Assembly (NCBI GenBank): GCA_902362365.1
Contig: CABIVQ010000013.1
Span: 1 to 59,881 of the forward strand
Direction: 5' to 3'
DNA length: 59,881 bases
Source of the DNA: Clostridiaceae bacterium
Lineage (GTDB): Bacteria > Bacillota > Clostridia > Peptostreptococcales > Peptostreptococcaceae
Numbering within the stretch: position 1 is the first letter of the stretch; each line of letters starts with the position of its first letter. The notes under the pieces are model-generated. The model searched no databases. It had not been told where the DNA came from and worked only from the letters and a program-made list of their open reading frames with translations. Made by a program: the position numbers and the translations under genes. Below, piece by piece: positions 8,680 through 17,482 of this stretch.

Positions 8680-10188
8680 TTAATTAATATAAAATTTAAA
8701 ATTATTGTATAAAGAGCTTATAGAATTAAAAATATCTGGAGCATACATTTCTAATTCTGAGAAGTAGTCATTAAGTGAGTTTATTAATATATTATAAGAA
8801 GGAACTGGTTCCATCTTATAAGTATCAGTATCACAATAGCATGATTCATATTTCCAAACTTCTAAACCTTGATATGGATTAGCAGTTCCTATATATAAAT
8901 CATTTAAAGAATCTACATATAAAACTCTACCTCCATAATTATATCTATTACCTAAACCATCTAATATCACTGGTGAAAAGTTTACTCCATCGTAAGACTT
9001 GTATAAATTAAATCCAAAAGGATATTTAAATTCATTCAAAATGTGTACAATAATTTTATATATTTTGATTAAAATATTAATGACATTTGGAGGTAGAGGC
9101 AATTCAGATTTATAGGATAATAAAAATTCTAGCATAGACTGCATAAATATAGAACTATCAAAGGTACTTATGAATAAAGTATTGTCATATTCTTGTATTT
9201 GCCATCCATAAACATTAAATGGATTGTTAAATCCTGAATTAATTCCAGAGATGCTATCTGGTCCTACTATCATTTCAAAGTTATCATATTCATCTAATCT
9301 TATTATATCGCATCCTTGAGGTATGATCCAAGATAATGGAACTTTCTTTGTTCCACTTATATAAAGGTGATTTTTAAATACACCCATAGACAAAGCAGTT
9401 GTATTTGCTGGAGATCCAAATCCATCGACTACAAGTGTCCATTTATTAAATTCAGTTTTATTGCCATCTGTTCTCCAAATTTGAATTTTATCATCTGTAG
9501 TTGTTGCTAAATATAAATGACCGTTGAAAACTGCCATATTTGTTATAGAACCCATAGGATTTTTGTTTGGATTATAATTAGTAGTTGAATAAGGATAAGT
9601 CTCTAGTTTCCAAGAATAGAATTCAGGATCTAAATTACTATACAATAGAGGAGATGTTTCCTTATTGCTTTCATCAAAATTAGCTATATATAGTTTATTA
9701 TCAAATACTACCATAGCTCTAGATGAATTTCCTTCTAAATTTCCCATATTATATACAGTTGACTTGGTTTCCTTCCAATCTATACCATTAACTGACTTAT
9801 ATATTTTTAAGTTTGAATTTGGCTTACTTGAACCTGCTGCATATAGTGCAGGATTACCATTATATGCTCTGTAATTAATCATATATCTAAATCCATATAT
9901 ATTGCTATTATCTGGAACAGTAAATACTTTTTCCCAGACGCAATTTTTATGTTTTCGTAGTCTCCATATTTCTGCATTATCACTTCTAGTTGTTGGATTT
10001 AAAGACAGCGGAAACTCTAGATTTTTTATAAATAGTTCAGATGTTACTAGCATCATATTCCTAGCAGTACCAACATATATATAGTCACCTAGTTCGCTGA
10101 TTGACCAGGCATAGTTATTTTGTCTTGCGCTTATTAAATCTTTAAAATTAAATCCATTTGTAGGAGTTAAATTTTTAAAATTTGACAT
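8680..10188 (-). CDS. Predicted seven-bladed beta-propeller protein, function unknown
   Basis: A 502-residue protein I do not recognise as a named family. It carries seven repeats of the form x-x-(L/I)-(Y/F)-(I/V/L/A)-x-(T/F/S): DYIYVGTA, PALYAAGS, NKLYIANF, GHLYLATT, NHLYISGT, NTLFISTF and NDLYIGTA. Each is followed by a turn and often by an aromatic strand such as IQIWRTDG or LEVWKYES. This is the pattern of a WD40/Kelch-like seven-bladed propeller. There is no signal peptide, so it is probably cytosolic. A hydrophobic insert (about residues 345-375) interrupts the sixth blade. Start ATG 10188 is chosen over an in-frame GTG 12 bases upstream because AAAGGTG is correctly spaced for it. It is a single-gene unit against the flow of its neighbours, with a long palindrome upstream. 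Confidence 0.75.
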   Translation of the reverse strand: MSNFKNLTPTNGFNFKDLISARQNNYAWSISELGDYIYVGTARNMMLVTSELFIKNLEFPLSLNPTTRSDNAEIWRLRKHKNCVWEKVFTVPDNSNIYGFRYMINYRAYNGNPALYAAGSSKPNSNLKIYKSVNGIDWKETKSTVYNMGNLEGNSSRAMVVFDNKLYIANFDESNKETSPLLYSNLDPEFYSWKLETYPYSTTNYNPNKNPMGSITNMAVFNGHLYLATTTDDKIQIWRTDGNKTEFNKWTLVVDGFGSPANTTALSMGVFKNHLYISGTKKVPLSWIIPQGCDIIRLDEYDNFEMIVGPDSISGINSGFNNPFNVYGWQIQEYDNTLFISTFDSSIFMQSMLEFLLSYKSELPLPPNVINILIKIYKIIVHILNEFKYPFGFNLYKSYDGVNFSPVILDGLGNRYNYGGRVLYVDSLNDLYIGTANPYQGLEVWKYESCYCDTDTYKMEPVPSYNILINSLNDYFSELEMYAPDIFNSISSLYNNFKFYIN

Positions 10189-10209
10189 AATTATCAACAC
10201 CTTTTTATA

Positions 10210-10243
10210 TTATAGATAGATATTACATAATATCTATCTATAA
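10210..10243. promoter_or_regulatory. 34-bp near-perfect palindrome at the 5' end of the propeller gene
   Basis: Arms of 16 bp (10210-10225 and 10228-10243, core ATAGATAGATATTA) are separated by only CA. The palindrome lies 22 bases upstream of ATG 10188 on the minus strand. It may be a repressor operator overlapping the promoter or a hairpin in the 5' leader. It lacks a GC-rich stem and T run, so it is not a terminator. Confidence 0.6.
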
Positions 10244-10346
10244 TATAATATGTATATGTAAATAATTTGTGAAAAAAATGTAGAAATTTATGTATATATA
10301 AACTTTTTAGCATATTCTTCTAGAAATAGATTAAAATCTTAGTATT

Positions 10347-10375
10347 TTGACATAAATAATAAAATAAAGTATACT
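10347..10375 (+). promoter_or_regulatory. Promoter of the ligase-racemase operon
   Basis: TTGACA at 10347-10352 and TATACT at 10370-10375 with a 17-base spacer, 40 bases before the ligase start. Confidence 0.85.
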
Positions 10376-10415
10376 TAATTAGTACGTTCAATTTTAAGTG
10401 TAAGAGGTGGAAAAC

Positions 10416-11630
10416 GTGGAAAACATAATAATTCAACCTGTCTTAGTTGGTGGAGATATAAACTGCTACAGTGTAGCAAGAGCATATCATGAAGCTTATG
10501 GTGTAAAATCAATAGCTTTTGGTAGATACGCTTTAGGTGCAACAAAAGACAGTAATATAATAGATTTTAGAATAGATCCAAGAATAACAGAAGAGGAAGA
10601 GTTTATAAAGGTATTATTACAAACGGCTGATGAATTAGCTGCTCCTAATAAGAAGCTAATAATACATGGATGTACTGATGAGTATGCAGAATTAATAATA
10701 GACCATAGAGATATATTATCTGAAAAGTATATAGTTCCTTATATAGGAAAAGAGCTTAAAGAAAAGCTTATAGAAAAAGAGTTATTCTATCAAATGTGTG
10801 AAGAAAAAGGATTAGATTATCCTAAAACTTTCATATACTCAAAAGGCGATGAAATAAAAGATTTTGGATTTAAGTATCCAGTTATAATAAAGCCTTCAGA
10901 TAGTGTATTATTCTGGCAACACCCATTTGAAGGAATGAAGAAAGCATACCTTGCAAATAATGAAGAAGAGTTTAGAGAAATAACTACTTCAATATATAAT
11001 GGAAAATACGATAAGAATTTAATAATACAAGATTTCATACCAGGTGATGACTCACATATGAGAGTTTTAACTTGCTATTCAGATCAAAATGGTAAAGTTA
11101 AGATGATGTGTTTAGGACATGTATTATTAGAAGAGCATACTCCAAAAGGAATAGGAAATCATGCGGCTATAATAACTGAGTATGATGGACCTTTAATGGA
11201 AAAGTTTAAAAACTTCTTAGAAAGCATAAACTACACAGGTTTCTCTAACTTTGATATAAAATTTGATAGTAGAGATAACACATATAAGGTGTTTGAAATA
11301 AACTTAAGACAAGGTAGAAGTAACTTCTACGTAACTTCTTCAGGAAATAACATAGCTAAGTATGTTGTAGAAGATAGAGTTTACAACAAAGAATTAGATT
11401 TAAAAATACAAAAAGAACCTTTCTTCTGGAGAGTTATACCAAAAAGTGTTGTTTACAAATTTGTTAAAAATCCAGAATTAGTAAATATTGCTAAGAAACT
11501 AGATTCAGAAGGAAAGAGTGCAACTTCATTTGGTTACAAAGCTGATTTAAAAGGAAACTTTAAGAGAAGTTGGTATGTATTCTTATATAATATAAATCAA
11601 ATGAGAAAGTTCAATAAATACTGCAAGTAG
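10416..11630 (+). CDS. ATP-grasp carboxylate-amine ligase, D-aspartate ligase-like
   Basis: A 404-residue ATP-grasp enzyme. The N-terminus (IQPVLVGGDINCYSVARA, YHEAYG) resembles the Enterococcus faecium D-aspartate ligase family. That family adds D-Asp to the side chain of the third residue of the peptidoglycan stem. Central ATP-grasp elements are visible: YPVIIKPSDS near residue 155, IIQDFIPGDDSHMRV near 205, and metal-binding FEINLRQGRSN near 295. Start GTG 10416 is preferred over an in-frame GTG at 10407 that lies in the Shine-Dalgarno AGAGG. An aspartate racemase gene follows after 15 bases, and murE comes next. The substrate is inference; another amino-acid ligase is possible. Confidence 0.7.
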   Translation: MENIIIQPVLVGGDINCYSVARAYHEAYGVKSIAFGRYALGATKDSNIIDFRIDPRITEEEEFIKVLLQTADELAAPNKKLIIHGCTDEYAELIIDHRDILSEKYIVPYIGKELKEKLIEKELFYQMCEEKGLDYPKTFIYSKGDEIKDFGFKYPVIIKPSDSVLFWQHPFEGMKKAYLANNEEEFREITTSIYNGKYDKNLIIQDFIPGDDSHMRVLTCYSDQNGKVKMMCLGHVLLEEHTPKGIGNHAAIITEYDGPLMEKFKNFLESINYTGFSNFDIKFDSRDNTYKVFEINLRQGRSNFYVTSSGNNIAKYVVEDRVYNKELDLKIQKEPFFWRVIPKSVVYKFVKNPELVNIAKKLDSEGKSATSFGYKADLKGNFKRSWYVFLYNINQMRKFNKYCK

Positions 11631-11645
11631 ATTGGTGGTATAAAC

Positions 11646-12353
11646 ATGGAAAATAATAAAACAGTTGGTGTAATGGGTGGATTAGGGCCGATGGCTACAG
11701 TGTACTTTTATGACATGATAGTTAGATTAACAGATGCAAATCGTGATCAAGAGCATATAGATATGGTTATAGCAAATAGAGCAACAACTCCAGATAGAAC
11801 TGACTATATAATTGGAAAAAGCACTAATAGCCCTAGTGACGTATTGAAAAAAGATGCTAAGAGATTAGAGTCTTTTGGAACTGATTTTTTAGTTATAACT
11901 TGCAATACAGCACATTATTTCTATGATGAAATTAAAAATAGTGTAAACATACCTGTTTTAAATATAATAGAAGAAACTGTAAAATATGCAAAAAATCAAG
12001 GACATAAAAAGCTAGGCATATTAGCAACGACAGGAAATATTAATACTAAGTTATATCAAAATATGTGTCAAAAGCATGGTATAGAGTTCATGATTTTAGA
12101 TGAAAATAGACAAGCTGATATAATGTCTATAATATATGACGATATAAAAAGTGGAAAACCTGCAGATATGAATAAGTTTAATAGCATAGTAGATTACTTA
12201 AAGAGAAATGATTGTGATGGTGCAATTTTAGGTTGTACTGAGTTATCAATTTTAAAAAATGATAATAATCTAGACAATGAGTTTTATATAGACTCCCTAG
12301 AAGTACTAGCTGTAAAAACTATAGAGAACTGTGGGAAAAAAGTAAAAAGATAA
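11646..12353 (+). CDS. racD: Aspartate/glutamate racemase family protein, probable aspartate racemase
   Basis: A 235-residue member of the Asp/Glu/hydantoin racemase superfamily, which interconverts L- and D-amino acids without cofactor. It has the N-terminal GGLGPMAT loop and the two catalytic-cysteine motifs, [10 protein letters not shown] near residue 83 and [10 protein letters not shown] near 195. That is the aspartate-racemase version of the fold rather than MurI. It directly follows the D-aspartate ligase-like gene and would supply D-Asp, as in enterococci. A clear terminator comes after it. Confidence 0.85.
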   Translation: MENNKTVGVMGGLGPMATVYFYDMIVRLTDANRDQEHIDMVIANRATTPDRTDYIIGKSTNSPSDVLKKDAKRLESFGTDFLVITCNTAHYFYDEIKNSVNIPVLNIIEETVKYAKNQGHKKLGILATTGNINTKLYQNMCQKHGIEFMILDENRQADIMSIIYDDIKSGKPADMNKFNSIVDYLKRNDCDGAILGCTELSILKNDNNLDNEFYIDSLEVLAVKTIENCGKKVKR

Positions 12354-12364
12354 TAAACTTAAGT

Positions 12365-12397
12365 AAATAGAGTAGTGTAAAGCTACTCTATTTTTAA
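12365..12397 (+). terminator. Terminator after the racemase gene
   Basis: An 11-bp stem, AAATAGAGTAG at 12365-12375 with CTACTCTATTT at 12383-12393, and a T run. It separates the ligase-racemase pair from murE. Confidence 0.88.
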
Positions 12398-12510
12398 GAA
12401 ATGAATTATTATATTATTTTCATATTTAACTAATATTTGCCCAATAAAAAGTGAAAAAATATATGATATACTACAATTTATAAACTTGCTAAAGAAAAGG
12501 AGGGCTTAAG

Positions 12511-14001
12511 ATGAAATTATTTAATATTATGGAAGATGTGAAATTTAAATCTAATAAGCCTTGGGAAGAAATAAAAGACATAGAAATAAAAGATATAGCG
12601 TATAATTCTTCAAAATGTGAAGGTGGATATATATTTGTTGCGATAAAAGGTGAAACTGTAGATGGTCATAAGTACTGTGCAGATGCTTATAAAAGAGGAT
12701 GTAGAGTATTTATATTAAATGATGATATAGACCTTGGTGAGGATTCTATAAAATTATTTGTTGAGAATAGTAGAATAGCATTATCAAAAATGTCTGCAAA
12801 CTATTTTGGTAATCCATCAAAGGAATTAAAAGTAATAGGTGTTACTGGTACAAAGGGTAAAACTACAATAACAAATTATATAAGTGAAGTTTTAAATTCT
12901 TCGGGATTAAATACTGGGGTTATTGGAACTAATGGTACTTTCTACAATGGTATAAGTGAAAAGACTGTTAATACAACTCCAGAAAGTTATGAACTTCATA
13001 GAATATTTAGAACTATGTTAGATAATGGAGTTCAATGTGTTTCTATGGAAGTTTCATCTGGTGGAGTGATGATGAATAGGGTTGAAGATGTAGATTTTGA
13101 TATAGCTATATTCTCAAACTTATCACCAGATCATATAGGCCCAAAGGAACATCCAACATTTGAGCATTATTTAGAGTGTAAGGCTAGATTATTTACTTTA
13201 GCTAAACATGGAATAATAAACATAGATGATGAGCATGCAGAAAAGATAATAAATAAAGCAACTTGTGATGTAGAAAGATTCTCTATAGTGAAAGAATCAG
13301 ATGTAATGGCTAAGAATATAGAGTACTCTAAAGAAATAGATTCTTTAGGTGTAAACTTCACTTGTCGTACTAAGAACGATGAATTCTCTTGTTATATATG
13401 TTCGCCAGGAGAGTTTAGTATATATAATGCATTAGCTGTAATATCAGTTTGTAGATACTTAAAAGTAGACCAAGATATTATGATAAATTCGCTAAAAAAG
13501 GCTAAGGTTAATGGTAGAGTAGAGGTTTTACCTGTACTTCCGTATGCAACTGTAATAGTAGATTATGCTCATAATGGTGTTAGTTTAGAAAATATACTTC
13601 AAACATTAAAAAAATACGACCATAATAGATTAATATGTTTATTTGGTTCAGTAGGTGGAAGAACAGAAATAAGAAGAAAAGAATTAGGTGATGTTGCTGC
13701 AAGAGAATGTGACTTATGTATATTAACTTCTGATAATCCTGATTTTGAAGATCCTATGAATGTAATAAGAGATATAGCAGAGTCTTTTGAAGGTACAAAC
13801 TGTGAATATGTAGTAGAACCAGATAGGAAAGTTGCTATAGAGATGGCTATAGAAATGGCTAAAGAAGGTGATATGATAGTATTTGCTGGAAAGGGACACG
13901 AAACGTATCAGCTAATTAAAGGTGAAAGAATACCATTTAGTGAAAAAGAAATAGCTATAAATGCTGCAAGGAAATTAAAAGAAGCAGCCTTAATAATATA
14001 G
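12511..14001 (+). CDS. murE: UDP-MurNAc-tripeptide synthetase, possibly L-lysine type
   Basis: A 496-residue Mur ligase with N-terminal uridine-binding domain, P-loop VTGTKGKTT at about 111-119, central ATPase domain and C-terminal amino-acid-binding domain. It adds the third residue to UDP-MurNAc-L-Ala-D-Glu. The specificity motif at 408-411 reads DNPD. Meso-diaminopimelate enzymes have DNPR and lysine enzymes have variants such as DNPA, so this protein is not a standard diaminopimelate type. The usual EVSSHAL reads EVSSGGV, and the DHLDxHGT region is replaced by DHIGPKEHPTFEHY. It is encoded outside the dcw cluster, next to D-Asp ligase and racemase-like genes. AAGGAGGG precedes the ATG. 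TATACT at 12467-12472 may be its -10. Confidence 0.85.
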   Translation: MKLFNIMEDVKFKSNKPWEEIKDIEIKDIAYNSSKCEGGYIFVAIKGETVDGHKYCADAYKRGCRVFILNDDIDLGEDSIKLFVENSRIALSKMSANYFGNPSKELKVIGVTGTKGKTTITNYISEVLNSSGLNTGVIGTNGTFYNGISEKTVNTTPESYELHRIFRTMLDNGVQCVSMEVSSGGVMMNRVEDVDFDIAIFSNLSPDHIGPKEHPTFEHYLECKARLFTLAKHGIINIDDEHAEKIINKATCDVERFSIVKESDVMAKNIEYSKEIDSLGVNFTCRTKNDEFSCYICSPGEFSIYNALAVISVCRYLKVDQDIMINSLKKAKVNGRVEVLPVLPYATVIVDYAHNGVSLENILQTLKKYDHNRLICLFGSVGGRTEIRRKELGDVAARECDLCILTSDNPDFEDPMNVIRDIAESFEGTNCEYVVEPDRKVAIEMAIEMAKEGDMIVFAGKGHETYQLIKGERIPFSEKEIAINAARKLKEAALII

Positions 14002-14006
14002 ACAAC

Positions 14007-14046
14007 AATAAAAGAATTTTAATTATTTAATTAAAATTCTTTTATT
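14007..14046 (+). terminator. Hairpin terminator after murE
   Basis: An 18-bp perfect stem (14007-14024 with 14029-14046) with a 4-base loop, 5 bases after the murE stop. The stem is AT-rich and the T run is inside the 3' arm, so strength is uncertain. Confidence 0.75.
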
Positions 14047-14067
14047 GCATAAATAGGGGAGATATAA

Positions 14068-14904
14068 ATGAATAATATAGTAAATTCATCATGGTTAAAA
14101 GATAACCTAAATAATGAAAAATTAGTAATAGTTGATACACGATTTAATCTTATGGACAAAGAATATGGAAAAAGAAGTTATGAATTTTCTCATATAAAAG
14201 GTGCTGTAAGAATTGATATTGAAACACAACTATCAAGTGAAGTTAAAGAACATGGTGGAAGACATCCTTTGCCATCAATAGAAGAACTTCAAAAAACTTT
14301 TGAAAATATAGGAATTAGCAATGATTCAATCGTTGTAGCTTATGATGAAGGTGATTTATCAGGTCCTGCAAGACTTTGGTGGATACTAAAATACTTAGGT
14401 CATGAAAAGGTTTATGTGCTTGATGGAGGAATAAATGAATTTATAAAAATAGGCGGAGAAGTTTCTAATGAAGTCCCAGTTATAACAAAAGGAAGTTTAA
14501 ATATAAATATTAATGAATATATGAAAGTTGATATGGAGTATGTTAGAAATAGTATAAATAAAGATAATATAGCAATAATCGATTCAAGAGAAAATGTAAG
14601 ATACATAGGAGAATTCGAACCAGTAGACAAAAAATGTGGACATATACAAAGTGCTCTTAATTTCTTTTGGATGGATATATTAGATCAAAGTGAAGGTAAG
14701 ATAACTTTAAAGAATAAGTCTGACTTAGAGAAACATTTTGAAGAACTAAATAAATTTGATGAAGTAATAGTTTATTGCGGGTCAGGTATAACAGCTTGTC
14801 CAAATTCTTTAGCTCTGACAGAAGTAGGAATAAATCATAAAGTTTATACAGGTAGCTTTAGTGACTGGATAAGCTACGATGACAATAAAGTAGAGGTAAA
14901 ATAA
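14068..14904 (+). CDS. sseA: Two-domain rhodanese sulfurtransferase
   Basis: A 278-residue protein of two rhodanese domains (about 1-130 and 150-278), the layout of thiosulfate and 3-mercaptopyruvate sulfurtransferases. The C-terminal domain holds the catalytic cysteine in VIVYCGSGITAC near residue 237, and the N-terminal domain keeps the inactive counterpart AYDEGDLSGPARLWW. The CGSGIT loop is closer to the mercaptopyruvate type than to thiosulfate rhodanese CRKG, but substrate cannot be fixed from sequence alone. It is a single gene between two hairpins, and AGGGGAG precedes the ATG. Confidence 0.88.
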   Translation: MNNIVNSSWLKDNLNNEKLVIVDTRFNLMDKEYGKRSYEFSHIKGAVRIDIETQLSSEVKEHGGRHPLPSIEELQKTFENIGISNDSIVVAYDEGDLSGPARLWWILKYLGHEKVYVLDGGINEFIKIGGEVSNEVPVITKGSLNININEYMKVDMEYVRNSINKDNIAIIDSRENVRYIGEFEPVDKKCGHIQSALNFFWMDILDQSEGKITLKNKSDLEKHFEELNKFDEVIVYCGSGITACPNSLALTEVGINHKVYTGSFSDWISYDDNKVEVK

Positions 14905-14916
14905 TAATATATAAGT

Positions 14917-14950
14917 ATTCGCTTTCCATGAATAAGGAAGGCGAATTTTT
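14917..14950 (+). terminator. Terminator after the rhodanese gene
   Basis: ATTCGCTTTCC (14917-14927) pairs with GGAAGGCGAAT (14936-14946) with one G-U pair, followed by TTTT. Confidence 0.82.
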
Positions 14951-14965
14951 GTTAAAGGAGAAAAT

Positions 14966-16624
14966 ATGGGAAAAGGTACTATTCTTTTATCACTGATAGA
15001 AAAATCAAGTTTAATAATAGTTTTGTTTATAATAATATCTAAGTTAAAAGGATTTAAATATATATTTCAAAAAGATAGGCATAATTTAAAAGATTTAATA
15101 ATCATATCTATAATATTCAGTGCTATAGGTATGTTAGGAACTTATAATTATATAGATGTAGATGGTGCAAGGGCGAATACTAGAATAATAGGTACTGTAT
15201 CTGGAGGCATATTATTTGGTCCTTTTGTAGGTATAACATCAGGAATTATAGCAGGATTTAATAGATATATTATCGATATAAATGGTATAACATCACTCCC
15301 TTGTTTTATATCGACAGTGTTTGCAGGTATATTATCTGGTATACTTAGTAAAAAAGTAAAAGATGAAAATAAATGGTTTTATGGAATACTGTGTGGAACA
15401 ATTAGTGAAAGTATAGGAATGTTTCTTATATATTTATTATCAAGCCCTCATAATATTGCATTAAATATAATTAAACAGATATATATACCTATGATAGTAG
15501 GTCAGGTAGGGATAGGTCTTTTAGTATCGATATCTCAATCCATAAAAAGAGAAAAGGATGAAATCGCGGCATTTCAATCTATGCTAGCGCTTAATATAGC
15601 AAACAAGACTTTACCTTATTTTAGAAATATAAATGAAGAGTCCTTAAAAGAAATATGCAGTATAATAAAAGAAGAAATAAATTCCGATGCAGTAAGCATC
15701 ACGGATACTAATAAAATATTAGCTTATGTAGGAAAAGGGGAAGAAGTATTTAAAGGAAATAATCTGCAAATAAGCTCTATAACAAAAGAAGCAATGGATA
15801 ATAATAAAATATTAAATATAAAAGTGGATAAAGATGAACAGTCATTAAGTGAAAAGATAAATTTAAAGACAGCTCTTATAATACCTCTAACTGACTCTCA
15901 AGGGGTTATTGGTAGCTTAAAAATATATTATACAGAAAAATATAATATGAGTTTTTCAAAAAAATCTTTAGCGATAGGTCTATCTAATATAATTTCTACG
16001 CTTATGGAAATATCTAAGATTGAAAAAATAAAGGAAGCTAAGAATAAAGCAGAAATAAAAGCATTACAAACACAAATAAATCCTCATTTTTTATTTAATG
16101 CCTTAAATACAATAACTTCTTTTATAAGGATAAATCCAGATAAAGCAAGGAGTTTAATAATAAATTTATCAACATATATGAGATATAATTTAGAAGTTAA
16201 TAGTAACTTAATTGATATAAATAAAGAATTAGAGCAAGTTAAGGCGTATGTAGAAATTGAACAAGCTAGGTTTGGAGATAAATTAAAAGTTATATACGAC
16301 ATAGATGAAGATATAGATGTTAAAATCCCAAGTCTTATAATACAACCTTTAGTAGAGAACGCAATTATTCATGGAATAAGAGAAAATGGTGGAAGTGGAA
16401 CTGTTAAAATATCTGTAAAAAAAGAAAATAATAAAACTAAGATATGTGTTGAAAATAATGGTATAAGTATAGATGATAATATAATAGAAAAAGTTTATAA
16501 TGATAATATGCCAGAAAATAAGATAGGACTTTATAATGTCCACTTAAGATTAAAATTAATATATGATAAAGGGCTTAATATAAATAAATTAAACCCAGGA
16601 ACTAAAATAGAGTTTTATATTTAG
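14966..16624 (+). CDS. LytS/BtsS-type sensor histidine kinase
   Basis: A 552-residue membrane kinase: 5TMR-LYT sensor (about 1-195, several membrane helices), a GAF-like region (about 205-345) and a His_kinase/HATPase core. The phospho-acceptor is H374 in QTQINPHFLFNALNTI, and the ATP lid region has VENAIIHGI. This is the architecture of LytS and of the E. coli pyruvate sensors BtsS and YpdA. It is followed after 10 bases by a LytTR response regulator and then a CstA-family transporter gene. That makes it likely that it senses pyruvate or a related metabolite; the ligand is inferred, not visible. AAAGGAG precedes the ATG. Confidence 0.9.
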   Translation: MGKGTILLSLIEKSSLIIVLFIIISKLKGFKYIFQKDRHNLKDLIIISIIFSAIGMLGTYNYIDVDGARANTRIIGTVSGGILFGPFVGITSGIIAGFNRYIIDINGITSLPCFISTVFAGILSGILSKKVKDENKWFYGILCGTISESIGMFLIYLLSSPHNIALNIIKQIYIPMIVGQVGIGLLVSISQSIKREKDEIAAFQSMLALNIANKTLPYFRNINEESLKEICSIIKEEINSDAVSITDTNKILAYVGKGEEVFKGNNLQISSITKEAMDNNKILNIKVDKDEQSLSEKINLKTALIIPLTDSQGVIGSLKIYYTEKYNMSFSKKSLAIGLSNIISTLMEISKIEKIKEAKNKAEIKALQTQINPHFLFNALNTITSFIRINPDKARSLIINLSTYMRYNLEVNSNLIDINKELEQVKAYVEIEQARFGDKLKVIYDIDEDIDVKIPSLIIQPLVENAIIHGIRENGGSGTVKISVKKENNKTKICVENNGISIDDNIIEKVYNDNMPENKIGLYNVHLRLKLIYDKGLNINKLNPGTKIEFYI

Positions 16625-16634
16625 GAGATAGTAT

Positions 16635-17360
16635 ATGAAATCGATAATAGTAGAAGATGAATTCCCAGCAAGAGAAGAGTTGAAATATTTTATAAATAAC
16701 TTTAGTAATATAGATATATTAGCTGAGTTTGATAATGGTTTAGATGTATTGAAATTTATTCAAAATAATTTTGTTGATGTAATATTCTTAGACATAAATA
16801 TACCTCAGCTTGATGGTATGTTACTTGCAAAAACAATAAACCAATTTAAATATAAACCTAAAATAGTATTTATAACAGCATATAAAGAACATGCTGTGGA
16901 TGCCTTTGAGTTGGATGCATTTGATTATGTATTAAAGCCTTATTCAGATGATAGGATAAAATCAACTTTAAAAAAGCTTGAAAAAATTGAAATAAAAAAC
17001 GATGAAGTTATAAATACAAACACTACAACTTCAGGGAATTTAACATTATGGAAAGAGAATAAATTAGTAGTAGTAAATATTGAGGAAATATATTATTGTG
17101 AAGCTAGGGAAAGAGAAACTTTAGTATATACTAAAGATGGTCACTATATTTACAAGAATTCCATGACTGAATTTGAAAAAAAACTAACTTTAGAGAAGTT
17201 CTTTAAAACTCATAGATCTTATATTGTAAATATAAATAAAATAAAAGAAATAATTCCATGGTTTAATTCTACTTATAAATTAAAGTTAAGTGGGATTGAA
17301 AATGATATATACGTAAGTAGAAGTAAAATTAAAGAATTTAAAAAACTTATGAATATATAA
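16635..17360 (+). CDS. LytTR-family response regulator
   Basis: A 241-residue regulator with a receiver domain (about 1-120, phospho-acceptor D53 in VIFLDINIP, conserved K in DYVLKPYS) and a C-terminal LytTR DNA-binding domain (about 135-241, with HRSYIVNINKIKEI). It is the partner of the upstream LytS-type kinase. A pair of 20-bp-spaced direct repeats begins immediately after its stop codon and is a good candidate for its binding site, controlling cstA. BtsR and YpdB in E. coli work this way on pyruvate transporter genes. Confidence 0.92.
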   Translation: MKSIIVEDEFPAREELKYFINNFSNIDILAEFDNGLDVLKFIQNNFVDVIFLDINIPQLDGMLLAKTINQFKYKPKIVFITAYKEHAVDAFELDAFDYVLKPYSDDRIKSTLKKLEKIEIKNDEVINTNTTTSGNLTLWKENKLVVVNIEEIYYCEARERETLVYTKDGHYIYKNSMTEFEKKLTLEKFFKTHRSYIVNINKIKEIIPWFNSTYKLKLSGIENDIYVSRSKIKEFKKLMNI

Positions 17361-17393
17361 ATGCATTTCATGTAAAATAAATGTATTTCATAC
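17361..17393 (+). promoter_or_regulatory. Tandem LytTR-type operator upstream of cstA
   Basis: Two direct repeats with a 20-base period, ATGCATTTCATGTA at 17361-17374 and ATGTATTTCATACA at 17381-17394. LytTR regulators bind tandem half sites about two helical turns apart. The second repeat ends about 17 bases before the weak -35 of the cstA promoter. Confidence 0.7.
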
Positions 17394-17410
17394 AAAAAAA
17401 CTTCTTATTA

Positions 17411-17440
17411 TTCAAGAAAAACGTTATTCTTAAATAGAAT
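17411..17440 (+). promoter_or_regulatory. Probable activator-dependent cstA promoter
   Basis: TAGAAT at 17435-17440 is a fair -10, but the -35 position offers only TTCAAG (17411-17416, 18-base spacer). A poor -35 just downstream of the LytTR-type repeats fits activation. Confidence 0.5.
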
Positions 17441-17482
17441 TAATAATTAATAAAAATAAATTTTGAATAAGGAGAAAACGGT

